Assembly: GCA_963383645.1 (NCBI GenBank)
Contig: OY726560.1
Location: 84,664,593 to 84,728,592 of the forward strand
Direction of reading: 5' to 3'
DNA length: 64,000 nt
Source of the DNA: Muscardinus avellanarius
Taxonomy: Eukaryota; Chordata; Mammalia; Rodentia; Gliridae
Shown one piece after another: positions 13,328 through 22,494 of the stretch. The position numbers and the translations under genes were made by a program. A model generated the notes under the pieces. It did no database searches and was not told where the DNA came from. It saw nothing but the letters and a program-made list of their open reading frames with translations. Position 1 is the stretch's first letter, and every line of letters begins with the position of its first letter.

Positions 13328-15810
13328 ATGTTTCTTGGTTTGAAATATTAGGGGATAAAAGCTTCCTATGACTAAACTGTTACAGGTATTATTTTTTTTT
13401 CTACCCCTGTCCGTGAAGTTTTTTCTTTTTTACTTTAAATACTAGATCATGAAAATTAAGACAACTTTTGTTCTCTGACAGTTGTTGGCATCATAGTTTA
13501 AAATCTGTGTATGACCAGCAGTCCCATTTGCAGCTGGGCAGGATACAAAAGAACATTATGTAGAGGCCAGATTTAGTGTTCATTAATGTTATATAGTTGA
13601 GCATTGCAAACATGGTTGTCCCTTGGTAACTGGAGGGGATTAGCTTCAGTACCCCCTGTGAATATCAAAGTCTGTGGATGCTAAAGTCCCTTACATAAAA
13701 TGGCATAGTAAGTTCATACATGCAATTTTTTTTTTCCTGTATTGGGGATTGAACCCAGGGGCTTTTCACCTCTAAGCCACACCCCCAGCCCTATTTTTAT
13801 TATTTTTTATTTTGAAACATGGTCTCACTAAGTTGCAGAGGCCTCACTAAGTAGCCAAGGCTGGCTGTGAACCTGTGATCTTCCTGTCTCAGCCTCCCAC
13901 GTACTTGGGATTACAAGCATGCACCACCATGCCCTGCTCAAGATGCAATGTTTTCTGTGGATATTTTTGGTCTTTGGTTGGTTGAATCCAAAGGATGCAA
14001 AACTCAAAGTTAGAAAAGCTGACTGTATCCTTGTTTCAAAAATAAGGTCATGAGATTGTATCTTTCTCAAAGTCAATAAAATTTATTTTCTTTGTTTAGT
14101 TTTCAGGTGGGAGATTTGGTACTCATCATCCTAGACGAGCGCCATGACAATTATGTATTATTTACTGTTAGTCCTACTTTATATTTTCTACATTCAGAGT
14201 CTCTGCCTGCCCTGGATCTCAAACCAGGTGAGGGTGGTAAGTGTCACCTCCATGATTTTAGTCATAGTAGCTAGAATGTTGGGAATATATGTTTTTAAAA
14301 GATTTTTCCCTGCTGTCTAATTATGTAATTAAGTTAACTAAGAGGGAGCCTTCTCGTTTATTTTATGAAATCTGCATTATCCGTATTATTTTCATAGATT
14401 TCCTTGGGACAATTCAAAATTAGAGTATAGTTAATATGATGGATAAGTTGATCTAAATATACAACAATTCAGGTATCTCATACCCTTATAATTGCAGAAT
14501 TGTCAAAATTATCATGTATAACCTATTCAAGCTTGATACATGTTTTATTTGTTTATAAAGGTAATACCTGCTGGGTGTGGTGGCACACACTTGTAATCCC
14601 AGCATTTGGGAGACTGAGACAGGAGGATCATGGTTCGCAAACAGCCTCAGCTACTTATGTCCTTTGCAACTCAGTGAGACCCTGTTTCAAAATAAAGAAT
14701 AAAAAGGACTGGGGTGTACCTTGGAGGAAGAATACCCCTGGGTTCCATTCCCAGTACCACCCAAAAAGAAAAAAAAATAGATTATCAAAAATTTCTTTAA
14801 ATAATAAGTTGTCTAGCCCAGTGTCATGGCTCACACTTGTAATCCTAGTACTTGAGAGGTTGATACAGGAGGATCGCAGGTTCACAGCCAGCCTCAGCTA
14901 CTTAAATGAGGCTCTCTGCAACTCATTAAGACCTTGTTTCAATATAAGGAATAAAAAATAGAGCCGGGGGCCAGGCGTGGTGGCGCACACTTGTAATCCC
15001 CGTGCTTAGGAGGCAGAGACAGGAGGATCACACAGGTTCGAAGCCAGCCTCATTGGCTTAAGAGATCCTGTTTCCAAATAAAAATATAAAATAGGTCTGG
15101 GAATGTAGCCCTGAGGTAGAAGGGTTTCTAAGAACCCCAGTACCACACACAAAAAAAGAAGCTCATAGGTAGAATGCCTCTGGGTTCCATTTCCAGTATC
15201 GCAAAAAATGTAAATTAATGAATGATAAGTTGTCTTTTCTATCTTATTTATCATCCTATTTCTACCATATATTTAATTTCTAGTAAATACTTTTAATTCT
15301 TTGGATAAGGCAATAAGCTAAGTTTAAATATACTAAGTAATAATGTTCATCATCTATTGGAACTCAAACACCAAATACATATCCTGCTATACTTAGTTTA
15401 AGTAGTGTTTTTTTGTTGTTGTTGTTTTTGGGTTTTTTTTGTTTTTTGCAATACTGAGGATTGAACCCAGGGGCATACTACCTCTGAGCTACACCCCCAT
15501 TATTCTGAAACAGGGTCTCTCTGAGTTGCAGAGGGCCTCATTAATTAGCTGAGGCTAGCCGCGAACCTCCTGTCTCAGCCTCCCAAGTACTGGGATTGCA
15601 AGCGTGTGCCACCATACGTGGCTAAGTAGAATTATTTAGAAAAAGAAAAGGTATATCCTGTAGATTTATGCTTCTGTGAATAGAGTCAGATACTTATTGG
15701 AGTAACCCAGTGTCATTTGACTATTCCATCATTTCACTTTGTAGTGGTTGTTTGGAATGTCCATAATACAATACCAAAGAATCTTAGGAAATGAGAAGAT
15801 AAACATACAA

Positions 15811-15846
<36 letters not shown>

Positions 15847-17330
15847 CCCTCCCTCCCTCCCTCCTTCCCTCCCTCTGTGTCCATTGGTACTGGGAATTCA
15901 ATCCAGGGGCATTCTTCCTCTGAGCTACATGCCTAGCCCTATTTTTTATTCTTTATTTTGAAAGAGGGTCTCACAGCCAGGCGTGGTGGCACATGCTTGT
16001 AATTCCATCATTCGGGAGGCTGAGACTGGAGGATCATGGTTCGTGGACAGCCTCAGCTACTTAGGCCTTCTGCAACTTAGTGAGACCCTGTTTCAAAATA
16101 AAGAATAAAAAATAGGATAAGGGGTGTATCTCCGAGGTCGAATGCCCCTGGGTTCCATCCCCAGACCCACAAAAAAATAAAAAAGGGTCTCACTAAGTTG
16201 TTGAGGCTGGCTGCAATCCTGCGCTCCCTCTGTACTGGAAGCATACATCATCCTGTCCAGCTTCTATATTTTTTATAATCTCGAAATGGATGAGATAACT
16301 TTTAGCAAAAACTTAAAATATTAAAAAATATATAAACACGTTTACCTAGATTCACCTGTTAACATTTTGCTCCCTTTGAATTATCTCTTTATGTGTATAT
16401 GTCAAAGTATACAACTATACACAAATGTGTACATGCTCCCACACCAGCCATATGATAAATTAAATCATAGCCCTTTACCTTTAAATATTTCAGTGTCCTT
16501 TTCCTAAGAACTAAAAGAGATCAGTATTTAATTCAGGAAACACTACATACTTTTTTCTTTTCAATTCATTACCTGTTTAAAGACATTTACAAGTCCTTGA
16601 AGAAATAATTTTTTAACAAAATTAAGGGATTATGAATATCCACCCCCTCCCTTTTCCTTTAAGAACACATGGTGGAGGATGCTAGTTGGGTCCTACCATC
16701 CCTGTATGGTGACGGGAAAGTGGAGAGCCAGGTAGACTGCCAGAGTTCTTTGTGCCTGTGAGCAGCACTCACAGCTCTTCTCTCATGCATGCTTCTTGTT
16801 GTCAGTGAGTCTTTCCACCATTATGTATTAGTTATTCAGTGCTTGTTTCTCATCAGAAAAGTTTTCATGTCATGCCATCTGGGGGCTTCTGTCAACAGTG
16901 TGATAGTATCCTCCTAGTTTTATTTCTGAGGATTTATTCCGGATATTTTTCATGGCTCTCTTGCCAGATTATTTTCATAAAATAAATACTAATTATGTCC
17001 TCATTTGGGAATCTCAAAGGCTTTACCATAAACAGAATAGTTGATTGGATGAATAACTTTGAAGTCAAGTTTATTGTGACAAGTATTTTTCCAAAATTTA
17101 AAAGAGAATGACTATTTCTTATCTTGTCACACTTTGGCTGAATGAGAACTACCCAAGAACCCTTAAGACATCATTTCTTTTAACAGCATTGGTTGTTTAT
17201 TGAGCACTAATAGTGTTTTACATTGTGCAAAGCGCCATGGTTGCAAGCATAAGGTGTAGATCCTGCCCTTCCTCCCAGTGCTGTTGAAAGTACTGCCCCT
17301 AAGAAAGCAAGTCTTTGGAATTGGTCATTC

Positions 17331-17383
<53 letters not shown>

Positions 17384-18863
17384 CTATCACTCTATATCCC
17401 AATATGATGTACCAATGGTACAGTGTACCAAATGAAAATATAGACAAAGAAGTCAGTGCTCTGCTGATAGTTGTTTTGATAGGTGGCAGTGTTGAGTTAG
17501 CATAGAATTCCTAGGTCTATTTGTTCATGATTTGTGCTTAGTTTATCCACACTGTGTTTGTTCTGTGATTTGATGTACTATGTATACTTAATAAATGAGT
17601 TTAAAAAATTCATATACTACTAGTTGAAAAGAAACCAGAATTCAGTTTTATCTTAATTATTAAGCAATTTCAGTGTTAGCAGTTTTAAGTTTTACATATT
17701 CATTGAGACATGAGAACTTCATTTGTGTTTTGACTGTCAGTTCTATTTTCATGAATAATTATAACTACTTTTAAAAATAAACTGACAATTTGATTCATTA
17801 GCTTCAGGTGCATCTAGAAGACCCTGGGTACTTGGAAAAGTCATGGAAAAGGAATACTGTCAAGCCAAAAAGGTAAAAGCTCTGTGCAGTAATGCAGACT
17901 AGCTGGTTCATAAGAGTCATCATGCCTGTGCTGTTCTTGGCCTTTTAGCTCACTTCATTGAGAGCATGAGCTTAGTTAGATTGAGTTTAAGCCAACAGTT
18001 TTATAATTCTTTATATTATCTGTCTATTCTTAAAGATGGATCACCAACAATCTGTGGATCTATTAAGGAAAACTACTACAATATTTCTGTCCTATGATTA
18101 TTAAATTACTAGTATAACTCACATGCACTGTTGTGTAACTGATGACAACAGTGAATTCTGTTTGTTGGTAGAGTTAATGTTTTCTTATTTTCATTCTCTA
18201 TCTGTACTGAAGAAAGGTAATAGAAGGTATTTGGATCTCTGAGGTCAGGCACATTGGAGCATGCCTGTAATCCTGGCTACTCTGGAGATTAAGGCAGGAA
18301 GATCACAACTTTCAGGCCAGCCCTGTCAACTTAGTGAGACCCTGTCTCAAAATAAAATAGCTCAGAGGTAGACCTGGGTTCATTTTCCAGGCCACCAAAA
18401 GAAAGGACCTGATGGTAATGTCAGTATAATCAGTGCTATAAAATCGGTTTTATCTATTGAGCATTCTTTCTAACTCACTGTAATTTGGGGCCATGATGTT
18501 TTAAAACACAAATGGAAATTGTACTGTATTTATGGGTTTCTTTGATACTTACAGACATATAGCTCACTTGTAATATATTGTACCCACTCTAATCTTCTAT
18601 ATGTGTGACTCAGTGTCTTCTCACTTGGTGAGGAGTAGATCTTTTGTAGTGTGATAAAGACTCTTCCCCCACCTCCAAAAAATACTGTTTCATGAGTAGT
18701 ATAATAGAAGGATACCTTTGTGATTTGGTTTAATCATTCAAGTGTTTTCTTTCTTTCTTTTTTTTTTTTTTTCTTTCCATCTTAGGCACAAAACAGATTT
18801 AAAGTTCCTTTGGGGACAAAGTTTTACAGAGTGAAAGCTGTGTCATGGAATAAGAAAGTATAG
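2701..18863 (+). CDS. RB1CC1: RB1CC1 (FIP200), 3' part: last nine coding exons
   Basis: RB1CC1/FIP200 scaffolds the ULK1-ATG13-ATG101 kinase complex that starts autophagy and recruits cargo receptors through its C-terminal Claw. Coding exons seen: 2701-2866, 4688-4796, 4888-5128, 6644-6698, 7811-7858, 11123-11181, 14100-14236, 17802-17872, 18786-18863. All have AG acceptors and GT donors, and reading phase is kept across every junction. Together they give about 320 residues, 1275-1594 if the 1594-residue human numbering holds. The first ~190 are coiled coil rich in Glu/Lys/Gln, then a Ser-rich linker (MSQSMSSVSSRHSEK), then the Claw (FQVGDLVLIILDERHDNYVL to the terminal WNKKV). No frameshift or premature stop was found, so the gene looks intact. 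Upstream exons lie left of the window. Gene identity rests on recognising the conserved C-terminal protein; confidence is very high. Confidence 0.97.
2867..3530 (+). other. RB1CC1 intron, unique DNA
   Basis: AT-rich; nothing recognised. Confidence 0.65.
3531..3715 (+). mobile_element. SINE
   Basis: CCAGACATGCATGGTATTGC to CACACACAAAAAGG tail. Diverged; in an intron. Confidence 0.8.
3813..4024 (-). mobile_element. SINE, hairpin subfamily
   Basis: A T-run at 3813-3840, then GGTGGTACTGGGGTTCCTGG and the arm pair AAGCCAGC...GCTGGCTT around 3931-3950, ending CACGCCCGGC. Flanked by CAAACAGC duplications. Confidence 0.9.
4025..4687 (+). other. RB1CC1 intron, unique DNA
   Basis: Nothing recognised apart from the polypyrimidine tract and acceptor at its end. 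Confidence 0.65.
4688..4796 (+). CDS. RB1CC1: RB1CC1 coding exon (coiled coil, ~res. 1330-1366)
   Basis: The acceptor TCTGTTTCAG ends at 4687; the donor AAAG|GTTAGT starts at 4797. It encodes TNFNTVLTREKMRKENIISD through QQQERDK plus the first base of an Asp codon completed in the next exon. Confidence 0.95.
4797..4887 (+). other. Very short (91-bp) RB1CC1 intron
   Basis: This GT...AG intron lies between two coiled-coil exons, is close to the minimum size for vertebrate splicing and carries no repeat, unlike the kilobase-scale introns around it. Confidence 0.9.
4888..5128 (+). CDS. RB1CC1: RB1CC1 coding exon (coiled coil and acidic linker, ~res. 1366-1446)
   Basis: The acceptor ATCTTTCAG ends at 4887 and the donor CCA|GTAAGT starts at 5129. 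It encodes the end of a coiled coil (LIESLSEDRARLLEEKKKLE), a helix-breaking stretch with FVPSPYVAAAPELYGACAPE, and an acidic segment ending METSMMSV. The last two bases start a split Gln codon. Confidence 0.96.
5129..5777 (+). other. RB1CC1 intron, unique DNA
   Basis: A-rich; one A-run at 5618-5631; nothing else recognised. Confidence 0.65.
5778..5955 (+). mobile_element. SINE, 3' part decayed
   Basis: AGCTGGGTGTGGTGGTGCAC; the ID half ends early at AGAACACTCCTGGTA. Confidence 0.8.
6138..6333 (-). mobile_element. SINE
   Basis: GGTGGTACTGGGGGTGGGAC to CACCATGCCTGGT; flanked by GCCTTCATT duplications (6132 and 6334). Confidence 0.85.
6644..6698 (+). CDS. RB1CC1: RB1CC1 coding exon (55 bp)
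   Basis: The acceptor CAATTTTAG ends at 6643, the donor CGA|GTAAGT starts at 6699. It encodes (Q)ENVHMLSEEKQRIMLLER, the continuation of the coiled coil. A very short exon, found by phase and by conserved protein. Confidence 0.94.
6699..7284 (+). other. RB1CC1 intron, unique DNA
   Basis: No recognisable repeat or gene. Confidence 0.6.
7285..7454 (+). mobile_element. SINE with shortened ID half
   Basis: GGGCGTGGTGGCACACACTT to a 15-base A-run; most of the ID half is deleted (TAAGTTTCATCTCCAGTACTGC). Confidence 0.8.
7811..7858 (+). CDS. RB1CC1: RB1CC1 coding exon (48 bp)
   Basis: The acceptor CTACCTGTAG ends at 7810 and the donor CTG|GTAAGT starts at 7859. Sixteen whole codons encode TLQLKEEENKRLNQRL, the last coiled-coil heptads. 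Being phase 0 at both ends, it could be skipped without a frameshift. Confidence 0.94.
8080..8271 (+). mobile_element. SINE, hairpin-subfamily-like
   Basis: GCCGGGCATGGTGGCGCACTT, ACTGGCTTAAGAGACCCTG and GTAGCCTGGAGGTAGAAGGG, then the A-tail. Confidence 0.85.
8272..8565 (+). other. RB1CC1 intron, unique DNA
   Basis: AT-rich; nothing recognised. Confidence 0.6.
8566..8753 (-). mobile_element. Old SINE
   Basis: AGATTGAACCCAGGAGC to GCACTACCACATCC; strongly diverged. Confidence 0.75.
9028..9235 (-). mobile_element. SINE
   Basis: GGTGGTACTGAGATTGGAAC to GCATGCACCATAATGGC. Confidence 0.85.
9356..9565 (+). mobile_element. SINE with CA tail
   Basis: GCCTGGTGTGGTGACACACA to CAGTCCGCAGTAACGCACAC. 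Confidence 0.8.
9669..9772 (-). mobile_element. Partial SINE (ID half and linker)
   Basis: GTGGTACTGCAGGTTGAGCC to ACAGGGTCTTGGTAGGTTGA; the B1 half is truncated. Confidence 0.75.
10002..10199 (-). mobile_element. SINE, hairpin subfamily
   Basis: GGTGGTACTGGAGTTCCTGG, TAAGCCAGCGAGGCTGACT, ending CACCACACCTGGCA; flanked by AAGATATAAGTC/AAGATAGAAGTC. Confidence 0.88.
10200..11122 (+). other. RB1CC1 intron, unique DNA
   Basis: No SINE. ACTTATTGAGACCTTACATTG near 10300 is faintly L2-like but too short to call. Confidence 0.6.
11123..11181 (+). CDS. RB1CC1: RB1CC1 coding exon (Ser-rich linker)
   Basis: The acceptor TTTCATTTTAG ends at 11122; the donor GAGA|GTAAGT starts at 11182. It encodes MSQSMSSVSSRHSEKIAIR, the flexible Ser-rich link between the coiled coil and the Claw, plus two bases of a split Asp codon. 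Confidence 0.94.
11605..11796 (-). mobile_element. SINE, hairpin subfamily (clear example)
   Basis: It contains AAGCCAGCGCGGCTGGCTT at 11703-11721, a perfect 7-bp inverted repeat around five bases. Ends CACCGTGCCTGGCGC. Confidence 0.92.
11800..12044 (-). mobile_element. SINE with (TTTTG)n tail
   Basis: Abuts the previous SINE, separated only by the shared A-rich site. The (TTTTG)n stretch at 11812-11836 is its tail. Confidence 0.88.
12203..12380 (-). mobile_element. SINE, 5'-truncated
   Basis: TTTTTTGTGGTACCTGGGATGG to CTGTCTCAGCCTCAAG; about 50 bases of the B1 5' end are missing. Confidence 0.8.
12589..12785 (-). mobile_element. SINE
   Basis: GGTGATACTGGGGGTGGAAC to CACGCCCAGCT, flanked by AGAGAGA duplications (12578 and 12786). 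Confidence 0.88.
12786..13285 (+). other. RB1CC1 intron, unique DNA
   Basis: Nothing recognised. Confidence 0.6.
13286..13322. repeat. (TC)n microsatellite
   Basis: About 17 TC dinucleotides. Confidence 0.95.
13612..14025 (+). mobile_element. Tigger/MER2-like DNA transposon, split by a SINE
   Basis: The left part has GTTGTCCCTTGGTAACTGG, CTGTGGATGCTAAAGTCCC and ACATAAAATGGCATAGTA; the right part has GGTTGGTTGAATCCAAAGGA ending GCTGACTGTA. These are the two ends of MER2-type TcMar-Tigger elements. The SINE at 13727-13937 lies between. It sits in an RB1CC1 intron. Confidence 0.75.
13727..13937 (-). mobile_element. SINE inside a Tigger-like element
   Basis: T-run then TGTATTGGGGATTGAACCC to CACCATGCCCTGCT; flanked by ATGCAAT duplications. 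Confidence 0.88.
14100..14236 (+). CDS. RB1CC1: RB1CC1 coding exon (Claw domain, first half) with tandem donors
   Basis: The acceptor TTTGTTTAG ends at 14099. It encodes FQVGDLVLIILDERHDNYVL, FTVSPTLYFLHSESLPALDL and KPGEG, the first strands of the Claw. Two in-frame donors lie 9 nt apart: CCAG|GTGAGG (exon end 14227) and GGTG|GTAAGT (exon end 14236). Use of the first drops three residues (GEG), which would give forms three residues different in length, as known for human (1594 and 1591). Confidence 0.96.
14570..14779 (+). mobile_element. SINE
   Basis: GCTGGGTGTGGTGGCACACA to CCCAGTACCACCCAAAAAG and A-tail. Lies 330 bp past the Claw exon. Confidence 0.88.
14814..15207 (+). mobile_element. 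Nested SINEs (outer old, inner hairpin subfamily)
   Basis: The outer element is 14814-14969 plus 15161-15207; the inner is 14970-15160, same orientation, in the A-rich linker of the outer. The inner carries CATTGGCTTAAGAGATCCTG and GAGGTAGAAGGGTTTCTAAG, so the later insertion is the hairpin type. Confidence 0.85.
15404..15624 (-). mobile_element. SINE
   Basis: T/G-rich tail then GCAATACTGAGGATTGAACC to CACCATACGTGGCT; flanked by AAGTAG duplications. Confidence 0.85.
15811..15876. repeat. (GTCT)n(CCCT)n compound microsatellite
   Basis: About nine GTCT units pass into CCCT units; it forms the tail of the minus-strand SINE to its right. Confidence 0.95.
15877..16262 (-). mobile_element. Nested SINEs in opposite orientations
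   Basis: The outer minus element is 15877-15974 plus ~16187-16262. The inner plus element is 15977-16186, with the duplication GGGTCTCAC on each side. Inverted neighbours could form a long hairpin in RNA. Confidence 0.87.
16263..17184 (+). other. RB1CC1 intron, unique DNA
   Basis: Mostly AT-rich; 16650-16990 is less AT-rich and repeat-free, but no function can be read. Confidence 0.6.
17185..17285 (-). mobile_element. Ancient L2-type fragment
   Basis: TTTATTGAGCACTAATAGTG, TTGTGCAAAGCGCCATGG, and ATCCTGCCCTTCC follow the antisense L2 3' pattern. In an RB1CC1 intron. Confidence 0.5.
17333..17381. repeat. (TG)n microsatellite
   Basis: About 24 TG dinucleotides; potential Z-DNA. Confidence 0.96.
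17382..17801 (+). other. RB1CC1 intron, unique DNA
   Basis: Nothing recognised. Confidence 0.6.
17802..17872 (+). CDS. RB1CC1: RB1CC1 coding exon (Claw domain, middle)
   Basis: The acceptor TTCATTAG ends at 17801; the donor AAG|GTAAAA starts at 17873. It encodes (A)SGASRRPWVLGKVMEKEYC and QAKK; the Arg/Lys residues here lie in the basic ligand-binding part of the Claw. Confidence 0.95.
18240..18405 (+). mobile_element. Old SINE
   Basis: GTCAGGCACATTGGAGCATG to CATTTTCCAGGCCACC; ID half shortened. Confidence 0.75.
18786..18863 (+). CDS. RB1CC1: RB1CC1 terminal coding exon and stop
   Basis: A long polypyrimidine tract (18746-18780) precedes the acceptor CATCTTAG ending at 18785. The exon encodes AQNRFKVPLGTKFYRVKAVS and WNKKV, then TAG at 18861-18863. 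The conserved C-terminus is complete. Confidence 0.97.
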   Translation, partial: AQNRFKVPLGTKFYRVKAVSWNKKV

Positions 18864-19029
18864 CTTATGGAAGAAATTAGCCTACGTTCTGTTTAATTTT
18901 CTGAATTATCCTTCAGTGCTCATTGGTCACTCCAAAAACAGTGGGCCATCTTTTTATATAAAAGTCAACATGACAGTGTACTTCATTGGTGAACATCATT
19001 TACTTTATAACTGGCTACGTTTTAGGAAC

Positions 19030-19035
19030 AATAAA
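19030..19035 (+). promoter_or_regulatory. Proximal poly(A) signal candidate
   Basis: AATAAA lies 167 bases past the RB1CC1 stop; followed by a T-rich stretch (19064-19084) that could be the downstream element. Confidence 0.4.
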
Positions 19036-19735
19036 TTCATCAAAACTCTTGGCTGAATTAAAATGTTTTTGTTTTTTGTTCTTTTCACCCAGATAACTCT
19101 AGAAATGCGGACCAAACTAGTTGATTTTCTCAAAGGGCGTACCCTGTGCATTGTGGCTTACAACTGGCCATATTAATTGCCTGTTAAATATACCTTAGCT
19201 TGAACTTAGATGTTAAATGTTAGTTATTATTACCAGCATTTGTCCTTTTGTGAAATCAGTATCAGAATACTTGCACTCTTTAACACATTCTTTATAAAAT
19301 GTATAAATTCTTCAAAACTATTTAAAGAGAGGTGTTATTGCATGCAGATAATCATAATTTTGAGTTTGCCTCTATAGATTACTAAAGCAAATTTTCATTG
19401 ATTTTTTTTTTTAATGCCCTTTGGTGGTTCAAAAAAAAAAGGAACTTTGTAATTTGATTGACTGATTTTAAGATCAGCCATAAATCATCACCAATCTTCA
19501 AAGCACTTTCAGCAGATAGGTCACCTGGGTTCTACAGGGAAGAGTCTATGCCATTGGTGTTTTAAAATTGAGCACTCAAGCCTTCCCAACATCTTATGAC
19601 TGTTTAGAATAATCATTGATAAAATCGTAATTCATGGTTGAGTTTCAGAAAAAGATATTCATTGTATATTAACCATTTAGAGGTGATTTAAATAACAGAA
19701 TATTGTATTGTAAAAGACCTGTACAATTTTAAAAC

Positions 19736-19741
19736 AATAAA
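19736..19741 (+). promoter_or_regulatory. Poly(A) signal candidate
   Basis: AATAAA is followed within 25 bases by a GT-rich stretch (GTAAATGTGTGTGCC), a good cleavage-site context. Confidence 0.6.
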
Positions 19742-20235
19742 GATTTGAACCTGTAAATGTGTGTGCCTTTTAAAAAAGGATACATTTTTAATATATTTGA
19801 GTTTGTTGGGAAGTGTGAAAATATTGTTCTGTATCATATCAAAGAGAAACATGTTTATTACAAAAAATGTTCTTAACTGTATACTGTGTAACAGGGTAAA
19901 AACAGTGCTATGTAGAATAGAAGTGTGTAAACTAGACATTTAGTGAAGTTGCCATCAAGCAAAGGCATTTAAATGAAGTAGTTGAGTTGTATGAGAGTTG
20001 TTTCAGATTTGTTACTAGAGAACAGTAACAAAATTATTCTTTTTGAAAAAATACTTAATTTCTTCATAAAAATAAGTTAAATATTTTTTTAAATGTGTAT
20101 ATCTAATAGTACAAAAATGGAATAATTATAGTGTATAGAAAACTGAATTTGACAACATTAATAAATGAAAAAATAATTTCATATGTTTCTATTCAATCTT
20201 TCAATGACATCTTTATGCAAAGAATACAAACACAA

Positions 20236-20241
20236 AATAAA
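20236..20241 (+). promoter_or_regulatory. Distal poly(A) signal candidate
   Basis: AATAAA is followed by TTTGTATGTGGTGGTTTTG, a GT-rich downstream element; it would end a 3'UTR of about 1.4 kb. Confidence 0.6.
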
Positions 20242-20499
20242 TTACTTTGTATGTGGTGGTTTTGTTAAGCAGATTTGACTGGGTCTAAATGAATCTGCTA
20301 AGGCCATCTTTACTGTTTTTGTGCTGTAGAGTAGTCGTGTGCTATGACATGATACAAAACCAACCATCTCATTGAGATCACTTCAGTGTTGGGGCAGTGT
20401 TGATCGTTTTTCTTATATCCTATTGTATATCCATTATAGAAGTGTTCATATATTCCTTTCATTAAAGACTGAAATGGTTTTATTTAAAGTAAGACATGG

Positions 20500-21116
20500 G
20501 AATCTAAAGTTATCCATTGAATTGTTAGTTTGTGCTAATTAAAAGCAGTATGCTGTGAGCTTTGGCATCCAAATATCCAAGATAATTGTAGTTATTATGG
20601 TTTTAGTCTTTTCCGGTGCCTCATCATATTTTATTCTATCAAGTCACATTTTTCAGAGAACTCCATTTTAGAACCATTTGATCTGCTTCCAGCAGCTGGT
20701 TGTTTTCCAAGCCTGTTTCATATTCTATGGCCTTTTATATTTTGTTAGACACTGATTTGGGGTTTTCTCTTTCTAGAATTTATAATCAAATAACTTCTTA
20801 GGAAAGCTTCAGTGAAAGAAATTTTTTAAATCTGCAAATAGACTCATGCTTGTTTGATAGTTTTGCTGGATATAGTTTCTTGGAGACACTGCTCCATCGT
20901 GCCTCTATTGTCTTCTGTGGTCCATGTTTCCTACCCCATTCCCACACTCCTCAGGAATTTTTAGGAGCTTTTTTTTTTAGTCCTGGTATTAGAAACTGGC
21001 CCAATGGTGTCTTGCTTTCCCCAACCCTGATTATTCTTTCTACTAGGCACCCAGTGAATCCTTTCCACCAAGGAACGCAGGTCCTGAAATTTGAAGAGAA
21101 TTTTTAAAAATTTTAT
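20500..21116. other. Intergenic unique DNA downstream of RB1CC1
   Basis: Nothing recognised. Confidence 0.6.
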
Positions 21117-21328
21117 TTGACTGGGTGTGGTGACTCACAATTGTAATTCCATTATTTTGAGAAACTGAGCAAGAATATCATAGGTTTGCGGCCAGCCTCA
21201 GCAACTTTAGGCCCTACGTAACTTAGTGGATCATTGTTTCAAAATAAAAAAATAGAATAGGGCTGGGGTCTACCTCAGGTACACTGTCCCTGAGTTCAAC
21301 CCCAGCACCAAAAGAAAATAAAAAATCT
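21117..21328 (+). mobile_element. SINE
   Basis: GACTGGGTGTGGTGACTCAC to CCCCAGCACCAAAAG and A-tail. Confidence 0.83.
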
Positions 21329-21429
21329 TGTTTTCTGTCTTCTCAAACTCTTATTGGATGTTAAATCTTTAGGTCTCCATTTCTCTTATCTAAATGATAC
21401 AGTCTTTAATGGGAGTCTTTTCAGTGCCC

Positions 21430-21612
21430 CCCCCCTCATCCCCATGTACTAGGTATTGAATGCAAGGACACTCTCTCACTGAACTACATCCCCAGTCTCT
21501 ATGTCTGAGTTAAAGTCTCACCAAGTTGCTGAGTCTGGCCTTGAATTTATGCACCTCCTGTTTCAGACTCTCAAGTAGCTGGGATTATAGGCATGAGCCA
21601 GAGCCTGGTTCA
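21430..21612 (-). mobile_element. Old SINE
   Basis: ATGTACTAGGTATTGAATGC to GAGCCAGAGCCTGG. Confidence 0.75.
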
Positions 21613-21652
21613 TAGTGGCAGTTATAGTCTTAATTCCCAAGAGTGCTGATTG

Positions 21653-21780
21653 ACTTTTTTTTTTTTTAATGGTCTCAGTAAGTTGTTCAGGACCTCACTA
21701 TGTTAGGAGACTGACTTTGATCCTCTGATCCTCCTGTGTCAGCCTCCCAAGTACTACAGGCATGTGCCCCCATGCCTGGT
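21653..21780 (-). mobile_element. Partial SINE (B1 half)
   Basis: A T-run then ATGGTCTCAGTAAGTTG to CCCCATGCCTGG; no ID half. Confidence 0.78.
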
Positions 21781-22016
21781 AGGTCCATTATTTTTTAACG
21801 TCTCTGAAAATAAACGCAGTTTTCTCCTAAAGTTCTTTCACATCTCTTTTGTTGTCTTTCAGGGCCCCCTTTGTCCCCCTCATTTAATTTGTTCATCTAA
21901 CCCCTTCCACTTCATATTCAGAAAACAGGGAGGAATTGATTATGCCATTATATAATTTTAAACCTTTTGAGAATCTTAGACATTACCTGGTCTAGTCTTT
22001 TTTGCTTGTTTTTTAA

Positions 22017-22018
<2 letters not shown>

Positions 22019-22064
<46 letters not shown>
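22019..22064. repeat. (CA)n microsatellite
   Basis: About 21 CA units with one TA interruption near the left. Confidence 0.95.
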
Positions 22065-22067
<3 letters not shown>

Positions 22068-22120
22068 AAGTTCACAAAGTTAACCATTTGAAAGTGAATT
22101 ATTTCATATTCACTGTTTGG

Positions 22121-22440
22121 AGCCAGGCCTGGTAGCACACACTTGTAATCCCAGTACTTGGAAGGCTGAGATGAGAGGATCGCAGGTTCATAGCCAACCT
22201 CAGCTACTTGGGCCCTTTGCAACTCAGTAAGACCCTGTTGCAAAATAAAAAATAAAAAGCCAGGCGTGGTGGCACATGCTTGTAATCCCAGCATTCGGCA
22301 GGCTGAGACCAGAGGATCGCAGTTTGTGGACAGCCTCAGCTACTTAGTGAGGCTCTTTGCAAATCAGACCGTTTCAAAGTAAAATAGGGCTGGGGGTGTA
22401 GCTCAGAGATAGAATGCCCCTGGGTTCCATCCCCAGTACC

Positions 22441-22494
<54 letters not shown>

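Larger units (their letters stand above)
18864..20260 (+). other. RB1CC1: RB1CC1 3' untranslated region (end uncertain)
   Basis: AT-rich and free of SINEs, in contrast to the introns. Candidate poly(A) signals are AATAAA at 19030, 19736 and 20236, and ATTAAA at 20461. The 19736 or 20236 signals would give 3'UTRs of about 0.9 or 1.4 kb. Which is used cannot be read from sequence alone. Confidence 0.75.
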
